Positions 46,947 to 59,798 are shown, counted from the first letter of the stretch. The stretch: DNA of 64,000 nt from Sialis fuliginosa (GCA_961205875.1 OY540809.1:28098267-28162266); one strand, 5' to 3'. The notes: a model not told the origin generated them from the sequence alone. A program made the numbers and translations.

Positions 46947-49900
46947 ACACTCATCCAAACAATTAAAGGAACAAGAATTTAAACATTTTTTTTGGGTGTT
47001 TTTTGAAGTGCTGTATCTTTGTGAAAAATGGTCGTATCGAAATAAAACAAAAAGCATTTTGAAGCGTCAAGTTTCTAGTTTTGAGATTTTTTAGCATAAT
47101 TTTTTTTGAGTTACGGTTATCGCGCAATCAAAAGAAATAGTGGGACACAAAAATTTTCCAATTTTTTAAATTTTTTTTAAGGGTCCTCGGGCTTGGGAAA
47201 TTTTTTTTCAGTTAAACCATTGCATTGGTCAGTTAACTTGTTTATTCAGCTTTAATTTGCTTTTTTTTTGGTCTCTCTCAATTTTTTTTCGCCGAGATAT
47301 CTGCCTTTAAATGAAAAATGATTCTTTTGTCTTCGATCATCAGTATATCAGCAACTAATGATTAAACAATAAATTTAAGGACAGTTTTAAAAACTTGAAT
47401 AAATTTCCTACAAGACCCTTTCATGACTTTATTAGAAAAAAATTTTTTTTTACCCTCACCATTAGTGTGAAAAAGTACAAAAAAATGACCTTTTATGTTC
47501 TTTTAGTAAATCTATCGCTACTTTACAAATATTGATGGGAAGATTAATGTTGCCAGGTGATTTTACAGCTTAATGTACCTCCAACAGCGCTGTAAATTTT
47601 TAAATTGATCCATCGAACCGTTTTTCCGAACCGATTGATCAAATTTTGCTTGCGTATTAATTCGATTCCAGCATGCGAGACAAAATTATTTTACAATTTC
47701 GTACGGTTCCCGCTGCGAAAGAATTAATTATTAATTCAAGATGAGTAAAATTATTGTACGCAAAAGCCGAATCGAGTCAAAAATGAGTCAGTATTGTTTC
47801 TTGAAATGTTTTAAAAAATTTTGAAAAAAAATTCAAAAAAATTAAAAAAAAAAAAAATTTTTTTAAATTTTTTTGAATTTTTTTTCTCCATTTCAAATTT
47901 AACAAGTAACTAATAGCCCAGTCAAGGAAGCAGTGAAAAGTGAGAAAAAGGGAAATTTAGAGGGCAAGCAATTTTATGATTGATTCTTATAGATTTTGAA
48001 CCGGAGAATTCGAAAAAAATAACCCGGACAAGCGAAAAGTGGTGCAACACCCTTAAAAATGGGGTTTAAGGGTGAAAACCCAATTTCCAACCGTTTTTTC
48101 AATTTATCACAAAATCTAAAGCGACGATGGTATATTTTTATCGTTGATATATGTTCAGGACACTCAGACGAATCGATTGTGACCACATATACTAAATTTG
48201 ACCAAAAATTATCTCTTTCAGAGGGCTTAAAAGACAGAAAAATGTATCTTTTCGAGAAAATAGTTTAAAAATTAATAACTTTTGTTAAAATCATCCAAAT
48301 GACTCGTAATTAGCGTCAAATTGTTCCTGAAGTTCCAAAGAATAATGACCAACCATAATTTAAAAAAATATTAATCGTTTAACCAATAAAAATCGTCAAT
48401 GTTTAAGGGTAAGTAATGTAATTTTTTGAAAAACTACATTTTTACTAAAATTTAAATAAAAACACCAGGGTTAAATATTTTTTAGTGAAACGAATTGATT
48501 CTTATAGATTTTGAACCGAATAATTCGAAAAAAAATAACCCTGACTAGCGGAAAGTGGTGCAACACCCTTAAAATGGGGTTTAAAGGTGAAAAGCCCATT
48601 TCCAACCGTTTTTACAAATTATCACAAAATTTAAAGCAACGATAGTCTATTTTTATGATTGATATATGTTCAGGACACTTAGACGAATCGATTGTGACCA
48701 CATATACTAAATTTGGCCAAACATTACGTCTTTCAAAGGGTTTAAAAGACGTAAAAATGCATCTTTTCGGGAAAAATAGTTTAAAAATTAATAACTTTTG
48801 TTAAAATCATCCAAATGACTCGTAATTAGGCTCAAATTATTTCTGAAGTTTCAAAGAATAATGGCCAATCATAATTTAAAAAAATATTAGTAGTTTAACC
48901 AATGAAAATCGCTAATGTTTAAGGGTAAGTGCATTTTTACGTCTTTTAAGCCCTTTGGAAGAGGTAATTTTTGGCCAAATTTAGTATATGTGGTCACAAT
49001 CGATTCGTCTAAGTGTCCTGAACATATATCAATGATAAAAATATACCGTCGTCGCTTCAGATTTTGTGATAAATTGAAAAAAACGGTTGGAAATGGGGTT
49101 TTCACCCTTAAACCCCATTTTTAAGGGTGTTGCACCACTTTTCACTAGTCCGGGTTATTTTTTTCGAATTCTCCGGTTCAAAATCTATAAGAATCAATCA
49201 TAAAATTGCTTGCCCTCTTAATTTCCTGCCAAAATGCTTCCTTTACTGGACTGAATCTATAATTTTGTTTGGAAAAATGTAATTTTTTTAAATTGTATAC
49301 AACAAAAATTCAGTGTATTTCTAAGCGCCCTTGCACCCGTTCTAATAATTGGATATTATTTTGGGGGGTCTCATTTTGTTTGTATGTACAAATAGAAGGT
49401 ATCTACCTTAGTTTCACTAAAAAATATTCAACCCTGTTGTTTTTATTTAAATTTTAGTAAAAAGATAGTTTTTCAAAAATTTACGTTACTTACCGTTAAA
49501 CATTAGCGATTTTTATTGGTTAAACGATTAATATTTTTTTAAATTATGGTTCATTATTATTCTTTGGAATTTCAGGAATAATTTGAGCCTAGTTCCGAGT
49601 CATTTGGATGATTTTAGCAAAAGTTATTAATTTTTAAACTATTTTCCCCTAAAAGATGCATTTTTAAGTCTTTTAAGCTCTCTGGAAGAGATAATTTTTG
49701 GTCAAATTTAGTATATGTGGTCACAATCGATTCGTCTGAGTGTCCTGAACATATATCAACCATAAAAATATACCATCATCGCTTTAGATTTTGTGATAAA
49801 TTGAAAAAACGGTTTGAAATGGGGTTTTCACCCTTAAACCCCATTTTTAAGGGTGTTGCACCACTTTTCGCTTGTCCGGGTTATTTTTTTCGAATTCTCC

Positions 49901-50799
49901 GGTTCAAAATCTATAAGAATCAATCATAAAATTGCTTGCCCTCTTAATTTCCTGTCAAAATGCTTCCTTTACTGGACTATAATGCAAAACTGTAAATAAA
50001 ATCAAAAATCGAAAATCGTTTTCTACATTTTGATGATGATTACACAATGTTATGTTCCAGTCTGTTACACAATACACATGTTCCTTTAATTGTTTTGTAA
50101 AACTTTGATCAATCGGTCCGGAAAAACGGTTCGATGGATCAATTTAAAAATTTACAGGGCTGTTGGAGGTACATTAAGCTGTAAAATCACCTGGCAACAT
50201 TAATCATTCCATCAATATTTGTAAAGTAGCGATAGATTTACTAAAAGAACATAAAAGGTCATTTTTTTGTACTTTTTCACACTAATGGTGAGGGTAAAAA
50301 AAAATTTTTTTCTAATAAAGTCATGAAAGGGTCTTGTAGGAAATTTATTCAAGTTTTTAAAACTGTCCTTAAATTTATTGTTTAATCATTAGTTGCTGAT
50401 ATATTGATGATCGAAGACAAAAGAATCATTTTTTATTTAAAGGCAGATATCTCGGCGAAAAAAAATTGAGAGAGACCAAAAAAAAAGCAAATTAAAGCTG
50501 AATAAACAAGTTAACTGACCAATGCAGTGGTTTAACTGAAAAAAAATTTCCCAAGCCCGAGGACCTTTAAAAAAAATTTTTAAAATTGGAAAATTTTTGT
50601 GTCCCACTATTTCTTTTGATTGCGCGATAACCGTAACTCAAAAAAAATTATGCTAAAAAATCTCAAAACTAGAAACTTGACGCTTCAAAATGCTTTTTGT
50701 TTTATTTCGATACGACCATTTTTCACAAAGATACAGCACTTCAAAAAACACCCAAAAAAAATGTTTAAATTCTTGTTCTTTTAATTGTTTGGATGAGTG
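46947..50799. mobile_element. TA-flanked foldback (3,853 bp) inside the hAT element
   Basis: CACTCATCCAAACAATTAAA and its inverse at the ends, TA at 46,945-46,946 and 50,800-50,801. The terminal arms are about 700 bp and nearly identical (46,947-47,645 against 50,104-50,799), for example CCCAAGCCCGAGGACC and its inverse. A Tc1/mariner-like MITE by target and termini. Confidence 0.88.
47916..49977. mobile_element. innermost TA-flanked composite foldback of about 500-bp units
   Basis: GCCCAGTCAAGGAAGC at the left, GCTTCCTTTACTGGAC at the right, with TA on both sides. Inside are two direct units (about 47,978 and 48,495) and two inverted units (ending about 49,200 and 49,922), each containing TGATTCTTATAGATTTTGAA, AAAGTGGTGCAACACCCTTA and TTCAGGACACT.AGACGAATC. 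A second GCTTCCTTTACTGGAC terminus lies inside at 49,240-49,255. ORFs at 47,974, 48,059, 48,887, 48,915 and 49,717 are these units in different frames, not genes. Confidence 0.8.
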
Positions 50800-51894
50800 T
50801 ACTACACAATAGGTATATTGCACGTAAAAACATTAATTTTCATCATTTCAAAATTTAATTTACAACAATTAGATTAAATCGTGAGTGAACGTGAATACTT
50901 TTTTTGCAACCGTGAATGAGCGGGTGTGACTAAATTTTTTTCTCTCGTGAGCGTGCGTGATCGTGAGCAAAAATTACTCACGCGCCCAACTCTAGATCAG
51001 ACCGATCAGATACATTCTATCGCAAAGAATTGCTGTCTCGAAAAACACGTCAAAATCCGAAGATGTCCGATCAGGATAAATATTTCACTAAATATTTGCT
51101 AAGGTGTAAACGCCCAGTCTTAACTTAACGATTTAGTTGACTACTTGTCACTTCACTAAACCACTAAATCACTGAATACATGTAAATGGGCCTTTACTCA
51201 ATGTTAATAACATGTCTGTTTTTTTTGTTATGATATTCATATTATCGCGCAAGTTTAAATCACGTTTTACTCGGTGATCAGTACTAGAATTATCGAAGAT
51301 GAACTGAAGTTCCTATTCACACTATATGAGTACAACCGATGCCAGATTCGATCACACTCCAATACAATATTCTTTGCACAATGCTGTATCGGAGCGAGAT
51401 TGGACCTAGACCTGACCGATACCTATAGTGTGAATGATTTCATTGTTCATTGCTTATTTATATTTAATTGGGGCGAAACCGGACCGAGCCGGCCCGATAC
51501 CGGCTCAATAGTCTGGACTGAGCATTATTGTAGGCGCGTATATATTTCTCTAAAGCGTACACACCCCGTATATATGTACGGGTGCGTGTATACTAGCGAA
51601 ATTTAGTGAGTTTATTTATCTTATTGGCGGAAAGGGTCTTCGTGAATCCTACCGATCATTGTTTAAACAGCTTAATATACTTGTATCCGGTATTATAAAG
51701 GAGATAGCAAAATTTGCAAAGCTAGCAAGCACTTTCAAATGAGGTTTCTAACCTATCTGACAGTTCTTTAGTTTCATGAAATGAAACAATGGCGATATTA
51801 TGAAAATTATTTTGTACGGTCAGAGTCGCCAACTGTGTTACAATACGTTGAAGAATCACTGCTCTAAATTTCATAGCTAATCCATAGATACTAT

Positions 51895-54179
51895 CAGTGG
51901 CGTATTTACCATGGAGCTATGGGGGCCATGGCCAAGGGCGGCAGATTCTTTTAGTTTAATACAGAATATTAAAAAAAAAAAATAGGAAGACAAAAAATTA
52001 GTAGTGCGACTAAAAACAAAAAAAAAGGTCCTCAGTTTTTAAACTTGTAAAAACAGTTATAGTACGTCTGGTTCGTGGCAAATAAAGCCAAAACGCTGCA
52101 CTTTTTGATTGGGGTATGCCACTTTCTGTGGTCATATATAAGGTCAAATGAAAGATTATCAGATAGGGAGCCACTTTAAAATCCGTGTAGATCACTGTTA
52201 TATCGGCTATTAAAGATGGCCCCCACGGTTTTTATTAAATTGGCTGTATCTCAGCTCCTAATCATCCGATTTCAATTTTATTTTGTTTATTTTAAAGTTG
52301 TTATTAAAAAAAATCTTTTTTATCATTATTCATTTTTCTCTAAATTTTAAGGGTTCCCCACAATTTTCCGAAATCTGAAGATTTCACTTTTCTTACAAGC
52401 TTAATTGTTATATAACTTGTTTATTGTGCCCAATAAATTTTTTTTACTTCATATAAAAAAGAAAGATATTTTTTTCTGCGTTCCATTGATAACTAGATAA
52501 TACTGTTTTAATTAACAACTTCTTTGGAAATAGCGTGTTAAACTAAGAAAAATAGATTATTTTTGGATCATTACAAGTCAAGTTTACCTGTATTGGTTTC
52601 TCGGATTCGAGATTTTGATGGAAATGTCCATTTATACCTTCCCTGAATCAATTCTGACTATTTTTATCATCATGTTTGTCTGTCTGTCTGTCTGTGTATC
52701 TGTTTGTCTGTAAACGCTGGAACTCAAAAAGGGCAGTACATAGAGGGGTAAAATTTTATATTAAGGATTAATTTGTTTTAAAAAAGAAAACCAGATGTTT
52801 TTAAAACCGGAAACGGATATTTACTCTTGTAATTTTTGTAATTATTCGAAATATTTCTGAAACGGTACGTGTTGGATGAAAATGTTTAAATAATAATTTA
52901 CTTATAATATTATTATTTATAATTTATGTTATGTTCAATTCCTCTCAAAAAAAGTTTTTGAGGTTATAATTGTTTTTTTTCAATTATATTCGAAATGGTT
53001 TAAAGCAGAAATAAATTATTGAAATAAAAGTTGTAGAGTACGTTATTTTCTATAGTTTATGTTCTATTAATTTTTTTGTATCTCTTACCAATTAAAAAAA
53101 AATCCTTTTTATTTAATTTTTTATTTTTTTCGATTTTTTTTGAACAAGTTCATGACAGAATGAAATGTTTATAACAAAAAATGTAGAGAACGTTATTTTC
53201 TATAGTTTATGTTCCATTAATTTTTTTGTATCTCTTACCAATTAAAAAAAAATCTTTTTTATTTAATTTTTTATTTTTTTCCATTTTTTTTTAACAAGTT
53301 CATGGCAGAATGAAATGTTAATAACAAAAAATGTAGAGAACGTTATTATCTATACTTTATGTTCTATTAGTTTTTTTATATCTGTCATCAGTAAGCCAAA
53401 ATTATTTGTTTTATATTAGTAGATACACGTACATTTTTTTATTGTATAAGAAAGTTCAGTGACATCCATGACAGATTTTTCATTTTTTTAGCTATACCAT
53501 GTGAGAAAATTGATCCCAACATAAAATTTCATATGATAAAAGGTAAACTTGACATGGAATGATCCAAAAATAGTCAATTTTTCTTAGTTTAACACACTTT
53601 TTCCAAAGAAGTTGTTAATTAAAACAGTATTATCTTGTTATCAATGGAACGCAGAAAAAAATGTCTTTCTTTTTTGTATGATGTAAAAAAATGTTATTGG
53701 GCACAATAAACAAGTTATATAAAAATTAAGTTCGTAAAAAAGTAACATTTTCAGATTTTGGAAAATTGTGGGGAACCCTTAAGATTTAGAGAAAAATGAA
53801 TAATGACAAAAAATAATCTACTCAATAAGAACTTTAAAACAAACAAAAGAAAATTGCAATCAGATGTCTAGGAGCTGAGATACAGCCAATTTAAAAAAAC
53901 GGTGGGGGCCATCTTTAATAGCCGATATAATGGTGTTCTACACGGATTTTAAAGTGGCTCCCTATCTGAAAATTATTCTTTTGACCTTATCTATGAGCAC
54001 AGAAAGTGTCATACCCCAATCAAAAAGTGCAGGGTTTTTTTACGTACCAGACGTACTATTATTACTTTTCAGTTCATATAGTAATTCTGACTTCTACCAA
54101 AAATAAATTATATTTTCCCTTGGTAGAGGGGCGGCAATTTTTTTTGCCCAGGGCGGCACTTAACGTAAATCCGCCACTG
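51895..54179. mobile_element. foldback hAT-type element (2,285 bp)
   Basis: CAGTGGCGTATTTACC at the left and GTAAATCCGCCACTG at the right, with a perfect 8-bp target duplication GATACTAT (51,887-51,894; 54,180-54,187). Arms of about 700 bp mirror each other (ATCGGCTATTAAAGATGGCC at 52,203 and its inverse at 53,909). The unique centre holds a (TGTC)n tract (52,677-52,694) and a tandem repeat (53,030-53,390). ORFs 52,010 and 54,006 are arm sequence. Confidence 0.9.
53030..53390. repeat. tandem repeat, period about 149 bp, 2.4 copies
   Basis: GTAGAG.ACGTTATTTTCTAT followed by AGTTTATGTTC.ATTA recurs at 53,034, 53,183 and 53,331 with few differences, in the centre of the hAT foldback. Confidence 0.85.
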
Positions 54180-54309
54180 GATACTATCACAGAATTAATA
54201 CCCCTTTTGAAAGTGCTTGCTAGCTAGCAAATTTGCTAGCTCCTTTATAATACCGGGCATTACTTCACAAAGTTTGTAAGTACATATTTGAATGTGCACT
54301 CTTTGTGAA

Positions 54310-54700
54310 GAAAGAAACGCATTTTTTTAATAACAATGTTCGATGTCATGCCTATGGCACCAGAAATAAAGACACATACATACAAAGTACCACCACATTG
54401 ACAACAGTACAGGACCTCTGAATTACATTATTAAAATATATAACAGTTTACCTACATCATTAAAGGATTTACCTCTAAATAAATTTAAATCCGAATTGAA
54501 AGCAATATTGCTCGAGTATTGTTTTTATAAAGTCGATGAGTTCTTCTCAACTATTATTATAGAATAATACATATTATATTATATTATAATTATAATTACT
54601 TTTTCTGTTGATTTTTCTATTAATTAGTTTTTTTATCATTTTGTTGACATGTTCTACACTCTCTTTAGAATAATTAACAGAATAAATATTATTATTAATT
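54310..54700 (+). pseudogene. non-LTR retrotransposon 3' end relic
   Basis: Frames give RCHAYGTRNKDTYIQSTTTL then, after stops, NYIIKIYNSLPTSLKDLPLN and KFKSELKAILLEYCFYKVDE. Same C-terminal Jockey/CR1 block as at 45,790-46,235, but a different, diverged family. Followed by an (ATT)/(AATT) tail near 54,680. Confidence 0.7.
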
Positions 54701-54807
54701 AATTAATTAACTAAATTTAGATTTTTTTAATTGTAATTATTATTTTTTCACACGAAAGATGTGTCAGAAGAGAATCAAGTCCAACTGACAAAATAAAAAA
54801 AACTATA

Positions 54808-55660
54808 CAGAGTGATTTACAATTTACAGTAGATCGAGGATGTTATTTTAAAGCAAAAAACTTCATATAACATGTACCCGGAAATTCTTTGTGAGAGAGC
54901 TACAGCCGACCAAAATTAGCGTTTATTTAATATCTAAAGAACTTATTGTGATACAGTTACGAAATTTGATATATGTTACATATAGGTAGTTGACATCTTA
55001 TTGTTAGACTTATAGCCAGTTGTATTACTATTACACAAACTTTACTAACATGACTAAAAAACGAAACTATAAATGACTATTATTTATTATATTATTTATT
55101 TTGTGTAATTCGAAGCATCCGTATTAACTAATATTCTGCAACACTTTCTTTTTACAAGCTTTTACTTATATTAACTCAAATGCTATATGTATGTAATGTA
55201 TGTATGAGACTGGAACGCAAAATTTGCAACCGATTTTTAACTAACTTCTTATCGATATTTTTCGAAAACGGTTGAACCTTTGACAAAGAAACAAATTATT
55301 TTTTTGTATCATATAATCTTATTTAAGTGCCGAACTAAAGAAAAAATAAAGAATAAAAATATACTAGATAAAAATCAATGTTCCCACTGACCCCATACAC
55401 CCCTGGTCTTTATTATTTGTATTTGATACTGGTAATCGATAAATAGATATCAATAATAAACCGGTTATCAAATTTTAAAACTGTATCACTATGGGTTCTC
55501 TAGTCTAGATAATTAATAAACATTAATTTTGGGCAAAATTCTCGGAATGATGTAGCTCTCTTATGAAAATTTCCGGACACATGTTCGCATAAAGTTTTTT
55601 ACTTAAAATAACATTCTCGATCTACTGTTAATTTTTTTACACTAGTTGTAAATCATTCTG
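54808..55660. mobile_element. TA-flanked foldback MITE (853 bp)
   Basis: CAGAGTGATTTACAATTTAC and the inverse ending GTAAATCATTCTG, TA on both sides. Arms contain GATCGAGGATGTTATTTTAA and its inverse at 55,602-55,622. Shares internal sequence with the spacer 39,820-39,900. Confidence 0.82.
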
Positions 55661-55662
55661 TA

Positions 55663-56754
55663 TATAAAATTACAAAGTTTTATTAAAAATTATATAATGA
55701 AGATATTTCATAAACGCATATTTTAAATAATAAAAAAACGTTACTCGGTAAAGACATTTCTAGACTGTGTGAATACTAAAGCGAACGATAAATGTATGTC
55801 ATATAAAGTTTTCAACTTTGGATCGCCTGAGGAAATATGTCTTTTTACATGTCAGGATAGTGGAAAATGTACTCGTATATTAGTTACAAACTTATGTAGG
55901 TACGTTTGATACATACCGTAGAATATATATAGGAACTCAAATGAAATTAAGTGGAAAATCAATAAGAATTTTATTTAAAGAATAAATAAAATAAAATGGA
56001 AATAAATTAAACGCGCGCTATTTAAATGAATGAGTTGTGACGTCGGTAACGGCATATTCTTCAGGTTTACCTTATTTTATTTTTATTTGAGGGGGGGGGG
56101 GGGTAATCGAACATTCCCCGCCCCAAAAAAAAGTTGTAAAATTAACGCAAATTAAATTATACCTACAATAATAACGAACACAAATATTACTGTGCAAAAC
56201 AAAATTTTAATGCTCAGAACGGAAAATTTAATGTCACACTTTATGTTTAGTATAAATGTTCAGAATTCAAAATACAATATATTTCATGCTCAAAATTTAT
56301 AAAATTTTGCGCGCTTAAATACTACCCAAATATAATGTACCATTATATTTATTGTAACAAGTTCAGAATTTAGTATCAATAGAAAATTACGATAGAATTT
56401 TGAGTTTTGTAATTTAATAGCGTAGAGTAGGCAAAAAAATAATAGAAAATACAAAAACTGTCATGAAAATGTACATTATCATCACATTTTTAATTATTGT
56501 TTGTAATGATATGCTTATCTAAAAATCGGTGCATTTTAAAAAACATTATGAATACGAGATATCCAAAAAATACTTGCGCAGTAAACAATTAAATGAAAAC
56601 TGCGCAAGCCTATTGTATCCACATAACACATAGATGAATACAAATGTGTACACACGCCCACACAACCCCATAATCATAAAAATAATCAAAACATATATAA
56701 AAGATAAAAATGTACACTTTTAAATCGATTTTTTCATTATTACAATATGCTTTT
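55663..56754. other. AT-rich non-coding stretch with poly-G run
   Basis: Thirteen consecutive G at 56,091-56,103. Nothing else recognised. Confidence 0.5.
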
Positions 56755-56759
56755 CTGTA

Positions 56760-57560
56760 CCAGTGATTCTCAACCTTTTCCTAAATCATTCCCTCCCTAG
56801 TTTTTCTATTAATTGAAATAACAAACTCCCACCTGCTTTTGTTCCGAAATAGTTGTTACATTTACAAAATTTCTTTCTCGCTATATCGAAGATACGAGAA
56901 GCTTTGTGATCGTTTTAAACAAAAATTGTTCTCCGTTTTCAAAATTTTAATTTGATCTTTCCTTTTTAGGTAAAGACAAACCAGTATTTGTCTTTACCTA
57001 AAAAGGAAAGTTGTCTGTGTGTCTATCCCCCGAATCCTTGTCACACGCATAACTCATAAGCCACCGAACCAATATTAATGAAACTTGGTTAGTTGGTTGA
57101 GTCTGGCTTGAGGACGATCCTAATTTAAAATCATCAAAATCGTGTGTAAGAAAGAGGAGTAACATCCCAAAATATTAATTTTTTGAAAATATTTCAAGAA
57201 CGAATCATTTTTGTAGAGAATTCAATTTCCTATAATATAAGTCTACAACGTCTGTTGTAAAAAAATTACCTTAAAAATATTTATCTCAATTTGCTTGAAA
57301 AATCCTTATTTTTTTTAATTACTATTTACTTTGACATATTAAACGTTTTAAATGTTATTTTGAAGTTTGCATAACAGAAAAATTTAGGTTTAAATTAATA
57401 AAATTGTAAAAAAAATTAAATAGTTAACCAATGGCAGTTTATTAGAACACTTTATAGGTGTTTATTAAAATTGTTCAATAATTAATTTAAACTACCTTTG
57501 ATAAATTTAGCACGAGAAAGCACTGTGCATTTACTTGGCTGATGTTTTTTTTATTATTGA
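56760..57560 (+). repeat. third copy of the Tc1-like family, with hAT-like tip upstream
   Basis: CAGTGATTCTCAACCTTTTC at 56,760 resembles a hAT terminus without a partner. From about 56,870 (TATATCGAAGATACGAGAAG) to 57,555 the sequence matches the family of 14,217-15,752 and 33,630-34,290, including the transposase scrap GTTAACCAATGGCA. Confidence 0.6.
56957..57010. repeat. perfect 24-bp-arm hairpin
   Basis: The left arm (CTTTCCTTTTTAGGTAAAGA, continuing CAAA) is exactly inverted after a 6-nt loop CCAGTA. It sits where sister copies of the same repeat carry only a (TCTG)n tract. Confidence 0.9.
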
Positions 57561-59130
57561 CAGTTGATGCTTAATTGGGCTAATAAAAACTAAGAGCCTC
57601 ACACGAGATGAATGAAAACTATGTTTAGGTGGATGTGTACTCACATTAGAAATTACACTTTTTTGTATAGTGACATCTAGCGTCCAAATGCAAAACTAAA
57701 AACCTGCTTTACCGACTATCATTACAGAAATCTGTATTATCAACACCTAACCTAACACCATGGCATTAAATTGTTTCCGATGCATGGTGCGCGCGAATCG
57801 TTGCTTGCAAAGTGCATTTCATTTCCATTGAATTAATGAAATTTCACCCTAAACGCGCCTAAAAAAGAATAACTTCAAAAAATTGAGTTGATTTACTCTA
57901 GTACACTTGACTGAAACCGACATTATTTCTCTCTCGTGCGACTTCTCTTTTTTATAAAAAAAATGTTTATTTATTTTTTATACTCCACTATTCTTTAAAT
58001 TAAAACATATAAATAAGCGACCTAAAATACCCGTCTCATCAAAATTTAATTCGTTCTCATCTCGGAAGCCTAGATAAAAACTCATCAAGATGCTGATAAA
58101 AAATCAGTAATGTGCGTCTTTTGTCGTAAAACGCAAAAAAATAACATATATAACCCATATACATCTATAGGTTCATGTCAGCTAGACAAAAATGTTAAAA
58201 TCAACTTCAAAATAGCATTTTTAATAGTCTTAGTTAATCGTAATATTTATAAAAAAAATCATTAAAGATTTTTCATATTTTCAACAATTTCATTCTAATC
58301 TAACATTAAAAAAAATCAAATCAGTCCACCCCTGATAAAAACCACTTCTATCACAAAACAAAAAAAACACTTATATAAAAAACGAGCCCCATGTGTAGAT
58401 GCACTGACTCCATAAGCACACACGATAAAGTAGAAACTATCAAGTCGATGTACATTTTAAAAAATTCAAATTCCATTTTCAGATTCACATGCATTTGCGC
58501 CAACAGAGTGTGATGAGCAACGGGTGTCTATAAAAGCCGTTGAATCTGCAAATCTATCTGCATGACTATGAATGTTTGCCAGTACATATTCTGTTTCCCA
58601 TCTGATACATCAACACTGATGAAACACGAAGAATGTGTTGTATCAGTCGGAATTTGATTTGGTAACCTTTCGAAATGACGGTAAGAATGTTCTTTGTAAT
58701 TGAAGAAGGAAAAATACAACGGGCATGAGAAAGGTGTACAAATGTACCAACGTGAAGTCGAGTCAAATTTTTTACTTTTGTAATTAAATTTATTAAATAA
58801 AATAAAAATTTACATCGTCAAGATTTTAAATTATTGATAATATGCCACGTCTTAATTTTCAATTCTACAACAAAAAAAACATTAATATTAAAAAAAATAC
58901 AAAACGAGACGTCTATATTTATCAAAGAACTAACTCTCTCAAATTTTTGTTAAGTGTAGGTACCTATTCTACTTTTTCAGACAACTAGTATATTTTTATC
59001 ATTGTATCTTTATAACTAAATCTTGTTTGTATCTACGTACAAACAATAAAAACTTCATTGTACATGATAAAATATCTGCCTACTAGTATTTGCAAATGAA
59101 AAATTAAACAATAAAAAACAACAAGCTGGC
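57561..59130. other. AT-rich non-coding stretch
   Basis: A patch at 58,480-58,570 has an acceptor-like CATTTTCAG followed by 26 open codons, but I recognise nothing in it; the reverse ORFs at 58,528-58,766 also lack motifs. Confidence 0.35.
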
Positions 59131-59134
59131 GGTT

Positions 59135-59500
59135 CTTAACCTTTTAAAAGTCACAGCTAAGCTAACGCTATCTGTGTCAAATTGTTATGAATTTATGTAA
59201 ATTTAAATTTAATGTAAATTCAAACAACTTGTTTGTCAAAACGTCAGAAATATATATTAAGAAAAATAAACGCAAGCTTTCGATTCACAAAATCATCGTC
59301 AGGTTCGTTCTCATAATTTGTTCTTTCTTAATAGCCTGCCGATAATTCTGTGAATCGAAAGCTTGCGTTTATTTTTCTTAATATATATTTCTGACGTTTT
59401 GACAAATAAGTTGTTTTTATTTATTATATTTAACTTCATTACTATTATAATGTAAATTCTATGCTTTTTATTGAATACACTTGTAACCACTGCTTTTAGA
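59135..59500. mobile_element. remnant of the TGCCCGGT MITE family split by an inverted repeat
   Basis: CTAAGCTAACGCTATCTG (59,158) and TAATGTAAATTCTATGC (59,449) are left and middle parts of the 60,221-60,525 family. Between them lies an insert (about 59,222-59,432) whose ends AACGTCAGAAATATATATTA and AAATAAACGCAAGCTTTCGA are mirrored over about 70 bp. Confidence 0.65.
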
Positions 59501-59798
59501 CCGCTGATTTCTACTTAATAAGGCCCTGAGAGAACTTCAATGGGACCTGGGCTAAACATCATTTGGGGGTCCCATATCGCACCGATTTATTTTCTAACTA
59601 ATTCCATATTATATTATCCTTAAAAGTTTGAACTCGTATTATGTAAGATAATATAAATTATAAATATTTATATAAAATATAAATTATTTTCGAAGCCCCT
59701 GAAGTCTAGAGATCCGGGCCATATGGCTCTCCTAACCTCCCTCTATCTTGGCCTGCATATATCCATTTGTAAGATATGTTAATTACTGCCATTTATAC

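Larger units (their letters stand above)
46600..50994. mobile_element. hAT-type element (4,395 bp with its inserts)
   Basis: TAGAGCTGGGCGCG at the left and CGCGCCCAACTCTA at the right, with a perfect 8-bp target duplication GATCAGAC (46,592-46,599; 50,995-51,002). Subterminal regions are rich in CGTGAG motifs. No transposase of its own. Confidence 0.88.
46326..51523. mobile_element. outer element with GAGCCGG inverted ends, host of nested insertions
   Basis: Left GGGTCGATCCAGACTATCGA followed by GCCGGTCTCGG; right CCGATACCGGCTCAATAGTC then TGGACTGAGC, its inverse. About 800 bp remain once the hAT insertion (46,600-50,994) is removed. ORFs at 46,539 and 51,274 lie in its arms and have no domain. 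Target duplication not determined. Confidence 0.65.
51686..54262. mobile_element. MITE (TAGCAAATTTGCTAG family) split by a hAT insertion
   Basis: CCGGTATTATAAAGGAGATAG...GCAAGCACTTTCAAATGAGG at the left and its inverse (GAAAGTGCTTGCTAGCTAGC...ATACCGGGCA) at the right. Relatives: 29,386-29,675 and, for the CCGGTATTATAAAG tip, 1-167 and 60,221-60,525. The hAT element 51,895-54,179 sits inside. Confidence 0.7.

Noticed and set aside
47974..49929. Recurrent ORF MVTIDSSECPEHISTIKIYH...
   Set aside because: Appears on both strands in every unit of a repeat array; frame openness follows from the repeat, not from selection.
58490..58570. Possible terminal exon after CATTTTCAG (SHAFAPTECDEQRVSIKAVE...)
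   Set aside because: Twenty-six open codons are within chance and I recognise no family.
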